From Desulfosporosinus shakirovi (lineage in GTDB: Bacteria > Bacillota > Desulfitobacteriia > Desulfitobacteriales > Desulfitobacteriaceae): a DNA stretch of 64,000 nt. The first letter of the stretch is position 1. Every line of letters starts with the position of its first letter. Below the pieces are notes generated by a model. It saw only the letters and a list, made by a program, of their open reading frames with translations. It was not told the origin of the DNA and searched no databases. Below, one piece after another: positions 8,129 to 17,855 of this stretch. Both the position numbers and the translations under genes were made by a program. Where the stretch lies: contig NZ_JAJDOO010000001.1 in the NCBI RefSeq assembly GCF_020595055.1, forward strand, positions 62,001 through 126,000. The letters are read 5' to 3'.

Positions 8129-9343
8129 TTACTCCACTCCTTTGTTGCAGTCACCGAGGAGGTTGGCAATCTCACCCACGAGATTCCGTGCAACCTCCAG
8201 TTTGCTCATTTTAGGGAAATCTATTCTTCTTCCATCGGGAAAGAGAAAACTGACAATGTTCGTTGGACTGCCAAAGCCGGCACCCGGCTTGGTGACATCA
8301 TTAGCTACCAGGAGGTTGACATTCTTCCTGTGCATTTTTTCTTGGGCGTTAGCTAAGAGATTCTCAGTCTCAGCTGCAAACCCAATCAGAACTTGGGACG
8401 TTTTCCTTCGCCCAAGTTCGGCTAATATATCTGGATTGGGGACTAACTCAATCGTACGATTTGTCCCATCCTTTTTAATTTTTTGCTCCGCTTGACTTGC
8501 TGGGCGATAATCTGCAACCGCCGCTGCCTTAACAATAACATCCATGTTGGGGAATTTGGCAAGGACTGCATCATACATTTCAAGAGCCGTCTGTACTGAG
8601 ACGCGTGAAACTCCATGCGGGGCAGGCAAATCTGTAGGTGCACTGACTAGAATGGTCTCTGCACCAGCTTCCTGTAACGCCTGAGCGATAGCATATCCCA
8701 TTCGTCCCGAACTCCGGTTCCCAAGATAGCGAACCGGATCAAGCGGTTCTTGAGTACCGCCGGCTGTCACGAGAGCCCTCTTCCCCTTTAAGCATTCCGA
8801 CTTAAAGAACAACTGAGTTATCGTTTCTACGATTTCTACCGCTTCACTCATCCGTCCATCTCCTTCTGTGCCACACGCTTGAAACCCTGTTCCAGGGCCA
8901 ATAATCTTTATCCCGCGTTCTTCGAGCCGGGTCAGATTTTCTTGTGTAGCTGAATGATGATACATAGCATGGTTCATGGCCGGTGCTACGTAAATCGGGG
9001 CGCGAGTCGCTAAAAGAACCGTCGAAAGAAAATCATCTGCTATCCCTGTTGCCATCTTGGCTAATATATTGGCTGTGGCAGGAGCAACGATGACTGCATC
9101 GACATGCTCTGCCAAAGCGATATGCTCAACATTCCACAATTTAGGCTCGTCAAACAGATCCACATATACTGGATTTGCGGAGAGACTCCGCAGGGTAAGA
9201 GGGGCAATAAATTCAGCAGCAGACTTCGTCATGGCGACATGTACTTCAATGTTCAACTTACGCAAACGACTGATAACTTCAGCTGCCTTGTAGGCTGCGA
9301 TCCCGCCGGTGACTCCTACGAGGATCTTTTTTCCTGCAAACAT
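8129..9343 (-). CDS. coaBC: Bifunctional phosphopantothenoylcysteine decarboxylase/synthetase
   Basis: A 404-residue fusion for coenzyme A synthesis. The N-terminal CoaC half (about 1-190) is a flavoprotein decarboxylase with GGIAAYKAAE, the active-site region HIALAEHVDAVIVAPATAN and the PAMN loop. The C-terminal CoaB half joins cysteine to phosphopantothenate and has TAGGTQEPLDPVR and NRSSGRMGYAIA, plus the KAAAVADYRP segment. It overlaps the rpoZ stop by one base (TAATG). The order rpoZ-coaBC is conserved across Firmicutes. Confidence 0.97.
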   Translation of the reverse strand: MFAGKKILVGVTGGIAAYKAAEVISRLRKLNIEVHVAMTKSAAEFIAPLTLRSLSANPVYVDLFDEPKLWNVEHIALAEHVDAVIVAPATANILAKMATGIADDFLSTVLLATRAPIYVAPAMNHAMYHHSATQENLTRLEERGIKIIGPGTGFQACGTEGDGRMSEAVEIVETITQLFFKSECLKGKRALVTAGGTQEPLDPVRYLGNRSSGRMGYAIAQALQEAGAETILVSAPTDLPAPHGVSRVSVQTALEMYDAVLAKFPNMDVIVKAAAVADYRPASQAEQKIKKDGTNRTIELVPNPDILAELGRRKTSQVLIGFAAETENLLANAQEKMHRKNVNLLVANDVTKPGAGFGSPTNIVSFLFPDGRRIDFPKMSKLEVARNLVGEIANLLGDCNKGVE

Positions 9344-9549
9344 TACACACTCTCTTCAGGAGTACATTCATAATTGAGATCTGAATGAGAAATCTCCTCA
9401 AGTGAAATGCTTACAGGTTTTACCCCCTTGGCTAAATCTTCGTGTTTTGCTTCTTCCATTATCGTGCGTGCCCGCTTGGCAACCACTTTGACCAAGGTGT
9501 ACTTGCTGTCCACCTTACTCATTAGAATATCCAGTGAAGGTTGTTTCAT
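9343..9549 (-). CDS. rpoZ: RNA polymerase omega subunit
   Basis: A 68-residue protein that helps assemble RNA polymerase around beta'. It begins KQPSLDILMSKVDSKYTLVKVVAKRAR, the conserved omega core. Its start overlaps the gmk stop (ATGA) and its stop overlaps the coaBC start. Length and position between gmk and coaBC are standard. Confidence 0.95.
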   Translation of the reverse strand: MKQPSLDILMSKVDSKYTLVKVVAKRARTIMEEAKHEDLAKGVKPVSISLEEISHSDLNYECTPEESV

Positions 9550-10163
9550 ATCGCTTCCCCCTTAAAAACAAACGGTTTTCTTTTAACTCGACATTTTTCT
9601 GCTACGAGAATACTCTTAAGTTTATCGACAGCAGCAGGAACTTCATCATTAATGACCACATAATCATATTCACTTACATATTCCAATTCCTCAATTGCAG
9701 TGGCTAGCCGTTTCTGAATGACTTCCTCACTCTCTGTTCCCCGTTTGTGAATTCTCTCAGAGAGAACATCCATAGACGGCGGTACAATAAAGGTGAAAAC
9801 CCCTTGAGGAAACCGCTTTTTGACTTGCAATGCCCCTTGAATTTCGATCTCTAGAATAACATCTTGCCCCGCTTGAATCGCTTGTTCAACAGCAAAGCGC
9901 GGCGTACCATAATAGTTATCACAAAACTGTGCCCATTCCAAGAGCTCATCCCCATTAATCAGGGCCTCAAATTCTATCTTCTCGCGAAAAAAGTAATGAA
10001 TTCCATCCACTTCACCGGGGCGAGAGGACCTGGTCGTCATCGAGACGGAATATTTTAAATCAGGCAACTGACGAAGCAACTCTTGGCAAAGTGTCCCCTT
10101 TCCTGCCCCAGAAGGACCTGAAAGGATTATTAATAATCCATGACTTTGTTCCACACGCTCCAC
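9546..10163 (-). CDS. gmk: Guanylate kinase
   Basis: A 205-residue kinase converting GMP to GDP. The P-loop GPSGAGKGT is at 16-24. The GMP-binding region SMTTRSSRPGEVDGIHYFF and the lid follow. It starts two bases before remA ends on this strand and overlaps rpoZ by four bases, as in the B. subtilis order remA-gmk-rpoZ. Confidence 0.97.
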   Translation of the reverse strand: MERVEQSHGLLIILSGPSGAGKGTLCQELLRQLPDLKYSVSMTTRSSRPGEVDGIHYFFREKIEFEALINGDELLEWAQFCDNYYGTPRFAVEQAIQAGQDVILEIEIQGALQVKKRFPQGVFTFIVPPSMDVLSERIHKRGTESEEVIQKRLATAIEELEYVSEYDYVVINDEVPAAVDKLKSILVAEKCRVKRKPFVFKGEAI

Positions 10164-10165
10164 CT

Positions 10166-10441
10166 CTAATCTGCCGGGTCTTCTACGTGGCTGTTTGACT
10201 CTTTAGCTGAAAGACGATGAGCCACTGTTTCAGGCTGAACTGCAGACAGAATAACATGATGGCTGTCGCAGATAATCACGGCACGTGTTCGCCGACCATA
10301 AGTAGCATCAATGAGCATGCCCGCATCACGCGCTTCTTGAATAATACGTTTGATCGGGGCGGATTCCGGACTGACAATCGAGATAATGCGATTGGCAGAT
10401 ACAATATTGCCAAACCCAATGTTAATTAGCTTTATGTCCAA
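10166..10441 (-). CDS. remA: Extracellular matrix regulator RemA (DUF370)
   Basis: A 91-residue DNA-binding regulator; in B. subtilis RemA activates biofilm matrix and osmoprotection genes. The sequence [14 protein letters not shown], then [12 protein letters not shown], is the invariant DUF370 core. The protein forms ring-shaped oligomers that wrap DNA. The last 20 residues ([17 protein letters not shown]) are a polar tail that varies in the family. It sits between yicC and gmk, the normal place. Confidence 0.93.
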   Translation of the reverse strand: MDIKLINIGFGNIVSANRIISIVSPESAPIKRIIQEARDAGMLIDATYGRRTRAVIICDSHHVILSAVQPETVAHRLSAKESNSHVEDPAD

Positions 10442-10454
10442 GCTGAATCCTCCA

Positions 10455-11333
10455 TTACTCTAAATTTTGAATTTGCTCGCGCACTTTTTCCAGTTCACTT
10501 TTGACTCTTATCACCTGTTGTCCAATCTTTAAGTCATTAGCCTTTGAACCTATGGTATTGATCTCCCGGTTCATTTCCTGAACTAAAAAATCCAGTTTCC
10601 GCCCCACGGACTCGTTGCTACGCAAGGCCTCTCGGCTTTGAGCCAGATGGCTGTCAAATCGAACTAACTCTTCTGTGATTGATGCGCGATCCGCAAAGTA
10701 CACTACTTCATTCGCCAATCGAACCCCATCCAATTCAACCTCGCCTAGAAGGGTCTGAAGGCGTTCCTGTAAGCGTTCTTGATGGTCTGTTACAACATAT
10801 GGTGCTCGCTCGGAAATAGTGTGCAAATACTCGGTAAGAAAATCAATCCTTTGCAGTAGATCAGTCGTTAATTTTTCTCCTTCAGAACGACGCATTTGCC
10901 CAAATCCATCGGTTGCTTTTAAAAGCGCCTCAGCACACGTCCCCCATAAAGCATCAAGATCAATTTCAGGTTCCACAACCGAAAGAACCTCCGGAAAGTT
11001 GACTAAACGATAAATATCGGTTTCATACGTTGTATGTAGAGCTAAAGCGAGATCTTTCAATGTCTTATCATACGACAGCGCTAAATCATTGTCAACCTTC
11101 ACCAATCTCTTTCGTTCTTCTGTTTCCACCACATTAACATGTACTTCAATCCGACCTCGTTGGAATTTTTCTTGTAACGTTTTACGAATTCTTTCCTCAA
11201 AACTGCTGAAATTTCTCGGCATTCTAACCATAACTTCCAAGAACCGATGATTCACGGATTTAAGCTCAATAGAAATTTGATAACCGCTTCCACTAGCCTC
11301 TCCACGTCCAAATCCAGTCATACTATTCGCCAT
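10455..11333 (-). CDS. yicC: YicC-family endoribonuclease
   Basis: A 292-residue protein starting [13 protein letters not shown], the hallmark of the YicC/YloC family, and ending with the conserved [19 protein letters not shown] block. Members are hexameric RNases acting in RNA turnover. It is the first gene of the yicC-remA-gmk-rpoZ-coaBC-metK run. An AGGAGGTGA site lies upstream, and the promoter should lie in the AT-rich 11370-11420 stretch, where TATAAT occurs on the minus strand without a good -35. Confidence 0.93.
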   Translation of the reverse strand: MANSMTGFGRGEASGSGYQISIELKSVNHRFLEVMVRMPRNFSSFEERIRKTLQEKFQRGRIEVHVNVVETEERKRLVKVDNDLALSYDKTLKDLALALHTTYETDIYRLVNFPEVLSVVEPEIDLDALWGTCAEALLKATDGFGQMRRSEGEKLTTDLLQRIDFLTEYLHTISERAPYVVTDHQERLQERLQTLLGEVELDGVRLANEVVYFADRASITEELVRFDSHLAQSREALRSNESVGRKLDFLVQEMNREINTIGSKANDLKIGQQVIRVKSELEKVREQIQNLE

Positions 11334-11533
11334 ATGAAACCCAGTTTAATTATCGTTCTACTGGGTTAGTCACCTCCTAATTAATTTAATTGATTATATT
11401 ATTATACCATATTTTACATATATCCGTTACGAGTCATTTTCTGCCCCAGCAACCAATTATTAATCTGAGCGAAATTATTCCAAGTTGCTTAACTTTAGAA
11501 AACTAAAACAAAATTTATAACCTATGACAGTCA

Positions 11534-11645
11534 GATTAGTAAGTGACTCGTCCCGCTAAGCTGAACATCGAGTCTTCGGCGGAGAACTCTCCCACCACCG
11601 AAGCAGAGTACGGGAGCCAACTTCCACTTGAAGTGGAAGTTTTAC
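11534..11645 (+). other. Structured intergenic element resembling the 3' end of a TnpB guide RNA
   Basis: Within the 416-base gap between yicC and dapF lies a GC-richer stretch. CTTCGG near 11573 can pair with CCGAAG at 11598-11603. ACCGAAGC at 11597-11604 is followed 22 bases on by a perfect hairpin, AACTTCCACTT-G-AAGTGGAAGTT (11619-11641), then TTTTAC. Right ends of IS200/IS605 elements and their guide RNAs typically end in such a hairpin. A related element lies at 58930-59290. No tnpA or tnpB adjoins it. Orientation and function are inference. Confidence 0.4.
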
Positions 11646-11653
11646 GATTGAAC

Positions 11654-11700
11654 AAAAACGAGACTGTAACAAACAAAAAAAGTAGTTTGTTAACAGCCTC
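11654..11700 (-). terminator. Terminator of dapF
   Basis: On the minus strand GAGGCTGTTAACAAAC pairs with GTTTGTTACAGTCTC (one bulge, one mismatch) and runs into TTTTTG. It lies about 50 bases after the dapF stop. Confidence 0.75.
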
Positions 11701-11749
11701 ATTTACTTAGATTTTAACCAGGTTATAGTTGCTCCTGCTGATCCGCAAA

Positions 11750-12583
11750 CTATAACCATTCACCCTTAAATACATAAGTTCCAGGACCCGTCATGTAGAC
11801 ATGGTTATCTGTTCCCCACTCAATAAGCAGGTCTCCACCAGGCAGATGGACGGTCACAGCACGCTCGGTCTTATTGTTAAGCACAGCGGCAACTGCAGCA
11901 GCGCAGGCACCTGTCCCACAGGCCAGAGTTGGTCCGGCCCCCCGCTCCCAAACTTTCATGGTCAGCTCCCGAGAAGAATTGACTTGAATAAACTCGACAT
12001 TGGTTTTACGTGGAAAGAGTGGATGTTTTTCAATCGTCGGACCAACATATTCAAAGTCCAGGGTAGAATAATCCTCTACAAAGATAACACAGTGAGGATT
12101 CCCCATAGAAAGGGCAGTATATAGATAAGTTTGGCCTAACACTTCAATTGACTGCCCCACTACCGGCTCTCCTTCTCCTAGCACTGGAATGAGATCAGCC
12201 CGCAAAATGGGCTCACCCATATCGACCTGTACGCCTTGTACTTGGCCCTCATTAAAATATAGATTAAGCTTTAAGATACCCGCTCCAGTTTCCACCAGCA
12301 TTGGGTTAGTACTTACAATCCCTTGATCATATACATATCGTGCAAAACAACGTATGCCATTACCGCACATTTCAGGCTCCGAGCCATCCTGATTAAATAT
12401 ACGCATCCGGGCATCGGCAACTTTCGAAGGTAATACAACGACTAATCCGTCCCCTCCTATTCCAAATTGACGGTGGCAGAGCTTCTTTGCCAATTCAGGA
12501 TAATCCTCCTCTACATTTGAAACAGCGAAATGATCCAAAAAAACGAAATCATTCCCCAAACCGTGCATTTTTATGAATTCCAT
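11750..12583 (-). CDS. dapF: Diaminopimelate epimerase
   Basis: A 277-residue cofactor-free racemase converting LL- to meso-diaminopimelate for lysine and peptidoglycan. The two catalytic cysteines are C73 (EMCGNGIRC) and C222 (ACGTGACAA). The start is set at the ATG giving MEFIKMHGLGNDF, the usual family beginning, with AGGGGG seven bases ahead. An in-frame ATG 21 codons upstream at 12646 gives an unrelated extension lying in TTCGA-rich DNA. The gene stands alone between two terminators. Confidence 0.95.
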   Translation of the reverse strand: MEFIKMHGLGNDFVFLDHFAVSNVEEDYPELAKKLCHRQFGIGGDGLVVVLPSKVADARMRIFNQDGSEPEMCGNGIRCFARYVYDQGIVSTNPMLVETGAGILKLNLYFNEGQVQGVQVDMGEPILRADLIPVLGEGEPVVGQSIEVLGQTYLYTALSMGNPHCVIFVEDYSTLDFEYVGPTIEKHPLFPRKTNVEFIQVNSSRELTMKVWERGAGPTLACGTGACAAAVAAVLNNKTERAVTVHLPGGDLLIEWGTDNHVYMTGPGTYVFKGEWL

Positions 12584-12631
12584 ACCTTCGCCCCCTAAAT
12601 CGATGTTCGATATTCCATAATTGTTGTTCGA

Positions 12632-12661
12632 ACCATATCGAATCAAACGTTATCCGTTCAA
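12632..12661 (-). promoter_or_regulatory. Candidate SigA promoter of dapF
   Basis: On the minus strand TTGAAC (12661-12656) and TATGGT (12637-12632) are 18 bases apart, about 50 bases before the chosen start codon. The region is rich in TTCGA words, so chance cannot be excluded. Confidence 0.4.
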
Positions 12662-12677
12662 TATAGATCCAGGCAAA

Positions 12678-12709
12678 ACTTTAGATGGAGTAAAAACTCC
12701 ATCTAAAGT
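12678..12709 (-). terminator. Terminator of the Ca2+ ATPase gene
   Basis: ACTTTAGATGGAGT and its exact complement ACTCCATCTAAAGT form a 14-bp hairpin with a four-base loop, followed on the minus strand by TTTTG. Confidence 0.85.
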
Positions 12710-12788
12710 ATGTTTTTATATCTATGTAATATCCTCCCTAAAAGAATACTACGCAAGCTGAAGTGGGTCAACCAATTGAACCAAGAAA

Positions 12789-15527
12789 TTATCCCTTAGC
12801 TATGACCGTCTTTCCTTGCCAACTGTTTTTCAAAAGCCGTACAAAGCCGATCAAAACGGACGGTCCACCTGCTACACACAAAATAAGGACCCATTGCCAC
12901 CCCACTAAGGGTGCAGTCTTAAAGATCGCTTGCAGCGGGGTCACATATATCACACAAAGTTGCATGACAGTTGAGACAAGCACTGATCCCACAAGATAGA
13001 GATTTGTGAAGATTCCCACTTCAAATATACCCCGTTCTTCAGATCGGCAATCAAAGACATGAAACAATTGGGAAAACACCAGAGTTGAAAAGGCCATTGT
13101 TCGGGCACCTAACATATTGACCCCCATAAAGAGCGCAGCTACAAAGACAAAGAGCGTACCAAGTCCGATAAATGTTCCTCTTACAGCAATTTTTGAAGCT
13201 AATCCCCGTGCAAATATACTCTCACCCGGTTTCCTCGGCGGACGATTCATGATGCCACGCTCAGCACCATCCACCCCTAACGCCATAGCAGGCAATCCAT
13301 CTGTGACTAGATTAACCCATAAGATCTGAATAGGAAGCAGCGGAAGGGGTAAGCCCACAAGTGTTGCCAAAAACATTGTCAACACTTCTCCAAGGTTACA
13401 AGAAAGTAAGTAACGAATAAACTTCCGAATATTGTCGTAAATTCCCCGGCCCTCTTCCACGGCAGCCACGATCGTTGCGAAGTTATCATCTCCCAAGACC
13501 ATTGATGAAGCTGCCTTGGTTACATCCGTCCCTGTTTTGCCCATGGCAACCCCAATATCGGCTTCTTTAACCGCAGGCGCATCATTAACTCCGTCCCCTG
13601 TCATAGCGACTACTTGACCTCGCTTTTTATAGGCACGTACAATTCTAAGCTTATCCTTCGGTGTCACTCGAGCAAACACTGAAATGTCCATGATCCGCTC
13701 GCTTAATTCTTGATCAGACGTTCGCTCAAGTTCCATTCCTGATATAACCCCGCCGCCAGCTCCACGCAAAATCCCTAATTCATGAGCGACAGCTTCTGCG
13801 GTTAAACGATGATCCCCCGTGATCATGACCGGTTTAATTCCGGCCTGCCGACAAACTCTAATTGCTTTCACTGCACTGGCTCGCGGTGGATCAATCATTC
13901 CCAGCAGTCCGACAAACGTCAATCCTTGTTCTACATTCTCATCGAGCGGTTCCGAATCTGCCAACGGTTTTTCGGCAACAGCCAAGACTCGGAGAGCATG
14001 CCTAGCCATTTCATCATTGGCCCGCATGATACTTTTCTTACGTTCATTAGACAGTTCTGCAACTCCTTGTCGGGTCATCTCTTGCTGGCAAAGTCGCAAC
14101 ACCATGTCTGGGGCCCCTTTGACATAAGCCTTGCGCCCTTGTTTCGTCTCATATACAACACTCATACGTTTTCTGTCTGAATCAAAGGGCAACTCGCCAA
14201 TTCGCTTTTGCTTTCGTTCCAGAACTTCACGCCATATCCCCGCCTTAGCCGCAGCAACCAAAATTGCTCCCTCTGTCGGATCTCCTTCAATACCCCAAGG
14301 AGCATCCTTACCTTTAGACCGAAAGAGTCCGGCAACTTGAACCCCTTTCTTGGTCAAGGTTGAATTATTGCAAAGTGCTGCAATCTTTAACGCTGCATTA
14401 AGCGGATCACGTTCTTTTTCTGGATCCGCGCCCTGGAACTCCCCTTTGGGGTCGTACCCTTCTCCAGAAACCGAAATCCTTCGTCCATCCGAATAGATTT
14501 GGCGTACGGTCATTTCATTCTGAGTTAATGTTCCCGTCTTATCGGAACAGATTACCGTCGCACAACCTAAGGTTTCCACTGCGGGAAGTTTCCGTATGAT
14601 TGCTTGCCGTTTAACCATGCGTTGTACCCCAACAGCCAAAGCGACTGTGACAATAGCTGGCAAGCCCTCTGGAATAGCAGCCACAGCTAAAGACACGCCA
14701 GTGAAAAACATCTTATAGAAATCTTCACCTCTTAAAATCCCGGTGACCACTACAGCAGCACAGACCAGAAAACTGATCAGCACCAACCATTTGCCCAGCT
14801 CTGCCAAACGTTTTTGCAAAGGAGTTTCTTCGTCTTCCACACTCTGGATCATTCCGGCGATGACGCCCATCTCCGTATCCATTCCCGTTGCCACAACAAC
14901 GCCAGCTCCTCGGCCATTGACGATTGCTGTCCCCATATACCCCATATTTTGCCGATCTGCCATGGGTGTGAATTCATCCTGAAGAGGGGAAATACTTTTA
15001 GTCACAGGATGAGATTCTCCAGTCAAAGCAGACTCTTCCACTTGCATATTGACTGCCTGAATCCAACGAACATCTGCAGGAATGCGATCTCCCGTATCCA
15101 GAAGCACAATGTCTCCCGGCACAACATCTGAAGCCGGAATCCTTTGTTCCATGCCTTCCCGTAACACTCGCGCTTCAGGAGCAGTAAGGGAACGGAGGGA
15201 TTCCATGGAACGTTCCGCACGAAACTCCTGAACGAAACCTAAAACTGCATTAATTATGAGAATTGCTAAGATCGTGACAGCATCCGCGATCTCGCCTAAA
15301 AGTCCAGAGACTACTGTGGCCGCTAGTAAGACTAACACCATAAAGTCTTTAAACTGTCCGAGAAACAAAAATACCGGGTGAGTCCCCTTTTTTACCGCCA
15401 GGACATTATTTCCAAACTCCTGTAACCGACGCCGAACCTCTTTAACATTTAACCCCTTTGTCGGATGTACCTCCAACGCCTTGGCCACGTCAAGCCAAGG
15501 CAACACATGCCACGCCTGTTGCCGCAT
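12789..15527 (-). CDS. yloB: SERCA-type calcium-translocating P-type ATPase
   Basis: A P2A ATPase of 912 residues that should pump Ca2+ out of the cytoplasm. The phosphorylated aspartate is D329 in [15 protein letters not shown] in the actuator domain, the membrane motif PEGLP and [17 protein letters not shown] are all present. About ten membrane helices are split as four before and six after the catalytic domain. The start is set at ATG 15527, with AAAGGAGG nine bases ahead; a longer in-frame version from 15629 lacks such a site. It is the B. subtilis YloB counterpart, next to yloA (rqcH) in both genomes but here divergent from it. Confidence 0.93.
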   Translation of the reverse strand: MRQQAWHVLPWLDVAKALEVHPTKGLNVKEVRRRLQEFGNNVLAVKKGTHPVFLFLGQFKDFMVLVLLAATVVSGLLGEIADAVTILAILIINAVLGFVQEFRAERSMESLRSLTAPEARVLREGMEQRIPASDVVPGDIVLLDTGDRIPADVRWIQAVNMQVEESALTGESHPVTKSISPLQDEFTPMADRQNMGYMGTAIVNGRGAGVVVATGMDTEMGVIAGMIQSVEDEETPLQKRLAELGKWLVLISFLVCAAVVVTGILRGEDFYKMFFTGVSLAVAAIPEGLPAIVTVALAVGVQRMVKRQAIIRKLPAVETLGCATVICSDKTGTLTQNEMTVRQIYSDGRRISVSGEGYDPKGEFQGADPEKERDPLNAALKIAALCNNSTLTKKGVQVAGLFRSKGKDAPWGIEGDPTEGAILVAAAKAGIWREVLERKQKRIGELPFDSDRKRMSVVYETKQGRKAYVKGAPDMVLRLCQQEMTRQGVAELSNERKKSIMRANDEMARHALRVLAVAEKPLADSEPLDENVEQGLTFVGLLGMIDPPRASAVKAIRVCRQAGIKPVMITGDHRLTAEAVAHELGILRGAGGGVISGMELERTSDQELSERIMDISVFARVTPKDKLRIVRAYKKRGQVVAMTGDGVNDAPAVKEADIGVAMGKTGTDVTKAASSMVLGDDNFATIVAAVEEGRGIYDNIRKFIRYLLSCNLGEVLTMFLATLVGLPLPLLPIQILWVNLVTDGLPAMALGVDGAERGIMNRPPRKPGESIFARGLASKIAVRGTFIGLGTLFVFVAALFMGVNMLGARTMAFSTLVFSQLFHVFDCRSEERGIFEVGIFTNLYLVGSVLVSTVMQLCVIYVTPLQAIFKTAPLVGWQWVLILCVAGGPSVLIGFVRLLKNSWQGKTVIAKG

Positions 15528-15826
15528 GCCCTTTTTCCTCCTTTTGCTTAATAGACCGTTATAAAGGAAACCTTCTTCTTCAGGAGTATAAAACTTCATC
15601 AGAAGCCTCAGCATTGCAGAGCTCATCAATGACTATATTTCCTCATTGATATTCCTATGGCACCTCATAGCTTGAACTTTGAACCTCAATTTAAGGATTA
15701 GTCAACAGATAAGAGGCTTTGTCCCTTTTATAGTACATGCTTATTCCTAAAAGTATGGAAAAATGCCTCAGCAAAACAAGTGTGGTATACTAAAAAGTGA
15801 CTCAATGTTGAAAGGATGTAATCAGG

Positions 15827-17656
15827 ATGGCGTTAGATGGTGTAACCCTCGCCTATTTAGTTAAAGAGCTTGCTCCACTGCTGATCGGAGCACGTATTGA
15901 TAAAATTTTTCAACCAGAAAAGGAAGAAGTCCATTTCCAATTACGACAGCAGGGATCCAGGCGACTCCTGCTTAGTGCAAGTGCCACATCCCCCCGCTTC
16001 CATCTCACACAGGAAAACAAAAAAAATCCAACCTCCCCGCCTATGTTTTGCATGATTTTGCGCAAGCACCTCGAAGGCGGTAAACTCGTCAGTCTCCAAC
16101 AAAGTGAGCTAGAACGTGTCGTCACCTTTGAGTTCCAAAATTACAACGACCGAGGGGATTTAGTCTCATTGCATCTTCACTTAGAAATTATGGGAAAACA
16201 CAGCAATCTTATCTTGGTTGACCCATCGACAAATACCATTCTCGATGGTCTAAAAAGGTATTCACACGCCCTCAGCCACTATCGAGAGGTATTGCCCGGT
16301 CGACCATATCTGACTCCTCCCGCTCAAGGCAAACAACCTCCGCTAGAAGATGAAGAGCTTTGGCGACAAACCCTTTACGGGGAAGCGATAGATCGCCCCA
16401 TAACCAGCATACTCCTCGCTCGTTTTGCAGGGATCAGCCCGGAATTGGCACGGGAAATCGTCATTCAAGCCGGTTTGAACACTGAAACCCTTCTCCAGCA
16501 GTGCGGGGATATTGATCTTTCAAGGCTTTTCCAAGCTTATCGAAGGCTATCCAATCCCGAGGGTTTTCCCGAGACCCAGCCTTGCTTGTATTACAACTCG
16601 GCACCTCGACCCCAACTTGTCGCTTTTAGTTTTGTCCCTTTCCAGCAATACCAGGAGTTAAGAATCGAACGGTTTCCATCTTTGAATGATGCTATCCAGA
16701 GCTTTTATCAATCTAAATCCGGCAATAACTCCCTTGAATCTAAAAGAGGTTCTTTGCAAAAGATTGTCCAGGAACAGTACACCCACACCCGCAAGAAGCT
16801 TAAAATATACAATGAAGCAGAAGCCAATGCGCAAAACGGTTTAATGTATCAAAGATGGGGCGAACTCCTTACCGCAAACCTCTACCGAATTCCGTCCGGA
16901 GCGTCCGAGGCCATCCTAGAGGACTACTATGATCCCTCAGCACCTTCCGCAGTCATTCCTCTTAATCCTCATACAAGTGCTATTGACAACGCTCAACGCT
17001 ATTACAAACTCTATAACAAAGCTAAAGCGACTTTGCTTAAAACAAAAGAGCTCAAAGAAAACACGCTCGAGGAGATTAACTACCTCGAGACCTTGCGGTA
17101 CAATCTAGATCAAGCTTCTTCTCTTAAAGAGCTTGATGAAATTCATGTCGAACTTGCGGGACAAGGGTATGTTGCTGGCAAACATCTAAAAAAGGAAATC
17201 CCCGCTAAAAAAGGCCGCACAAAATTGAATGCTAAGGCCAAAGCAAAATCCCCCAAGGAATCTCCTCAGCCCCGAGTTTATCGTTCCAGTCAAGACCGTG
17301 TCATTTTTGTCGGAAAAAACAACGCTCAAAATGATTGGTTATCGTTACGCAAAGGAAAACCAAACGATCTTTGGCTACACACCAAAGTGATCCCCGGTTC
17401 ACACGTTCTGATTCCCCTCGAGGAAGGCGAAGAGTTCCCAGACGATGCTACCCTCGAAGAGGCAGCCGCCCTAGCAATCTATTACAGCCAAGCGCGCGGT
17501 TCATCTCAAGTCGCTGTCGATTATACTCATGTCAAACAGCTTAAGAAGCCTAACTCTGCCAAACCCGGAATGGTAGTTTACGACCAGAACTGGACTTTAT
17601 ACCTCACACCAAAACAAGAGATCTTGGAGCGGTTACTGGACAGTGAAGAGGTTTAG
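15827..17656 (+). CDS. rqcH: Rqc2-like ribosome quality-control factor RqcH (NFACT)
   Basis: A 609-residue NFACT protein that binds stalled 50S subunits and recruits tRNA-Ala for C-terminal alanine tailing. The NFACT-N domain with ARIDKIFQPEKEEVHFQLR fills the first third, a helical and coiled-coil part spans about 290-460, and the C-terminal NFACT-R domain contains RSSQDRVIFVGKNNAQND and DLWLHTKVIPGSHV. An older name is FbpA, fibronectin-binding protein. An extended -10 (TGGTATACT, near 15784) lies 40 bases upstream. A basic linker (about 463-485) is rich in lysine. Confidence 0.93.
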   Translation: MALDGVTLAYLVKELAPLLIGARIDKIFQPEKEEVHFQLRQQGSRRLLLSASATSPRFHLTQENKKNPTSPPMFCMILRKHLEGGKLVSLQQSELERVVTFEFQNYNDRGDLVSLHLHLEIMGKHSNLILVDPSTNTILDGLKRYSHALSHYREVLPGRPYLTPPAQGKQPPLEDEELWRQTLYGEAIDRPITSILLARFAGISPELAREIVIQAGLNTETLLQQCGDIDLSRLFQAYRRLSNPEGFPETQPCLYYNSAPRPQLVAFSFVPFQQYQELRIERFPSLNDAIQSFYQSKSGNNSLESKRGSLQKIVQEQYTHTRKKLKIYNEAEANAQNGLMYQRWGELLTANLYRIPSGASEAILEDYYDPSAPSAVIPLNPHTSAIDNAQRYYKLYNKAKATLLKTKELKENTLEEINYLETLRYNLDQASSLKELDEIHVELAGQGYVAGKHLKKEIPAKKGRTKLNAKAKAKSPKESPQPRVYRSSQDRVIFVGKNNAQNDWLSLRKGKPNDLWLHTKVIPGSHVLIPLEEGEEFPDDATLEEAAALAIYYSQARGSSQVAVDYTHVKQLKKPNSAKPGMVVYDQNWTLYLTPKQEILERLLDSEEV

Positions 17657-17667
17657 ATTTAGATCAT

Positions 17668-17721
17668 AAAGAGATACAACGAGCAGAAATCAGTGCTGAT
17701 TTCTGCTCGTTGTATCTCTTT
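17668..17721 (+). terminator. Very long perfect terminator hairpin after rqcH
   Basis: A stem of 25 perfect base pairs, from AAAGAGATACAACGAG to its complement, with a four-base GTGC loop, begins 11 bases after the rqcH stop. A-rich and T-rich outer ends let it work on both strands. Confidence 0.9.
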
Positions 17722-17855
17722 AATTTCCTTATACTGACTCTTATCTGCCTTTTATGTTATCAACCATTAAATAGTGATATAGAATGCTCATGGCCTATTA
17801 TGCATAACACAGATTAGTGAAAAATCCTTGCTTGGGTGAATTTATTATGAACGCT

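Noticed and set aside
8129-8160. Possible SAM riboswitch before metK
   Set aside because: metK directly abuts coaBC; there is no leader to hold one.
13809-14180. Plus-strand ORFs inside the Ca2+ ATPase gene
   Set aside because: Antisense shadows of a strongly conserved gene.
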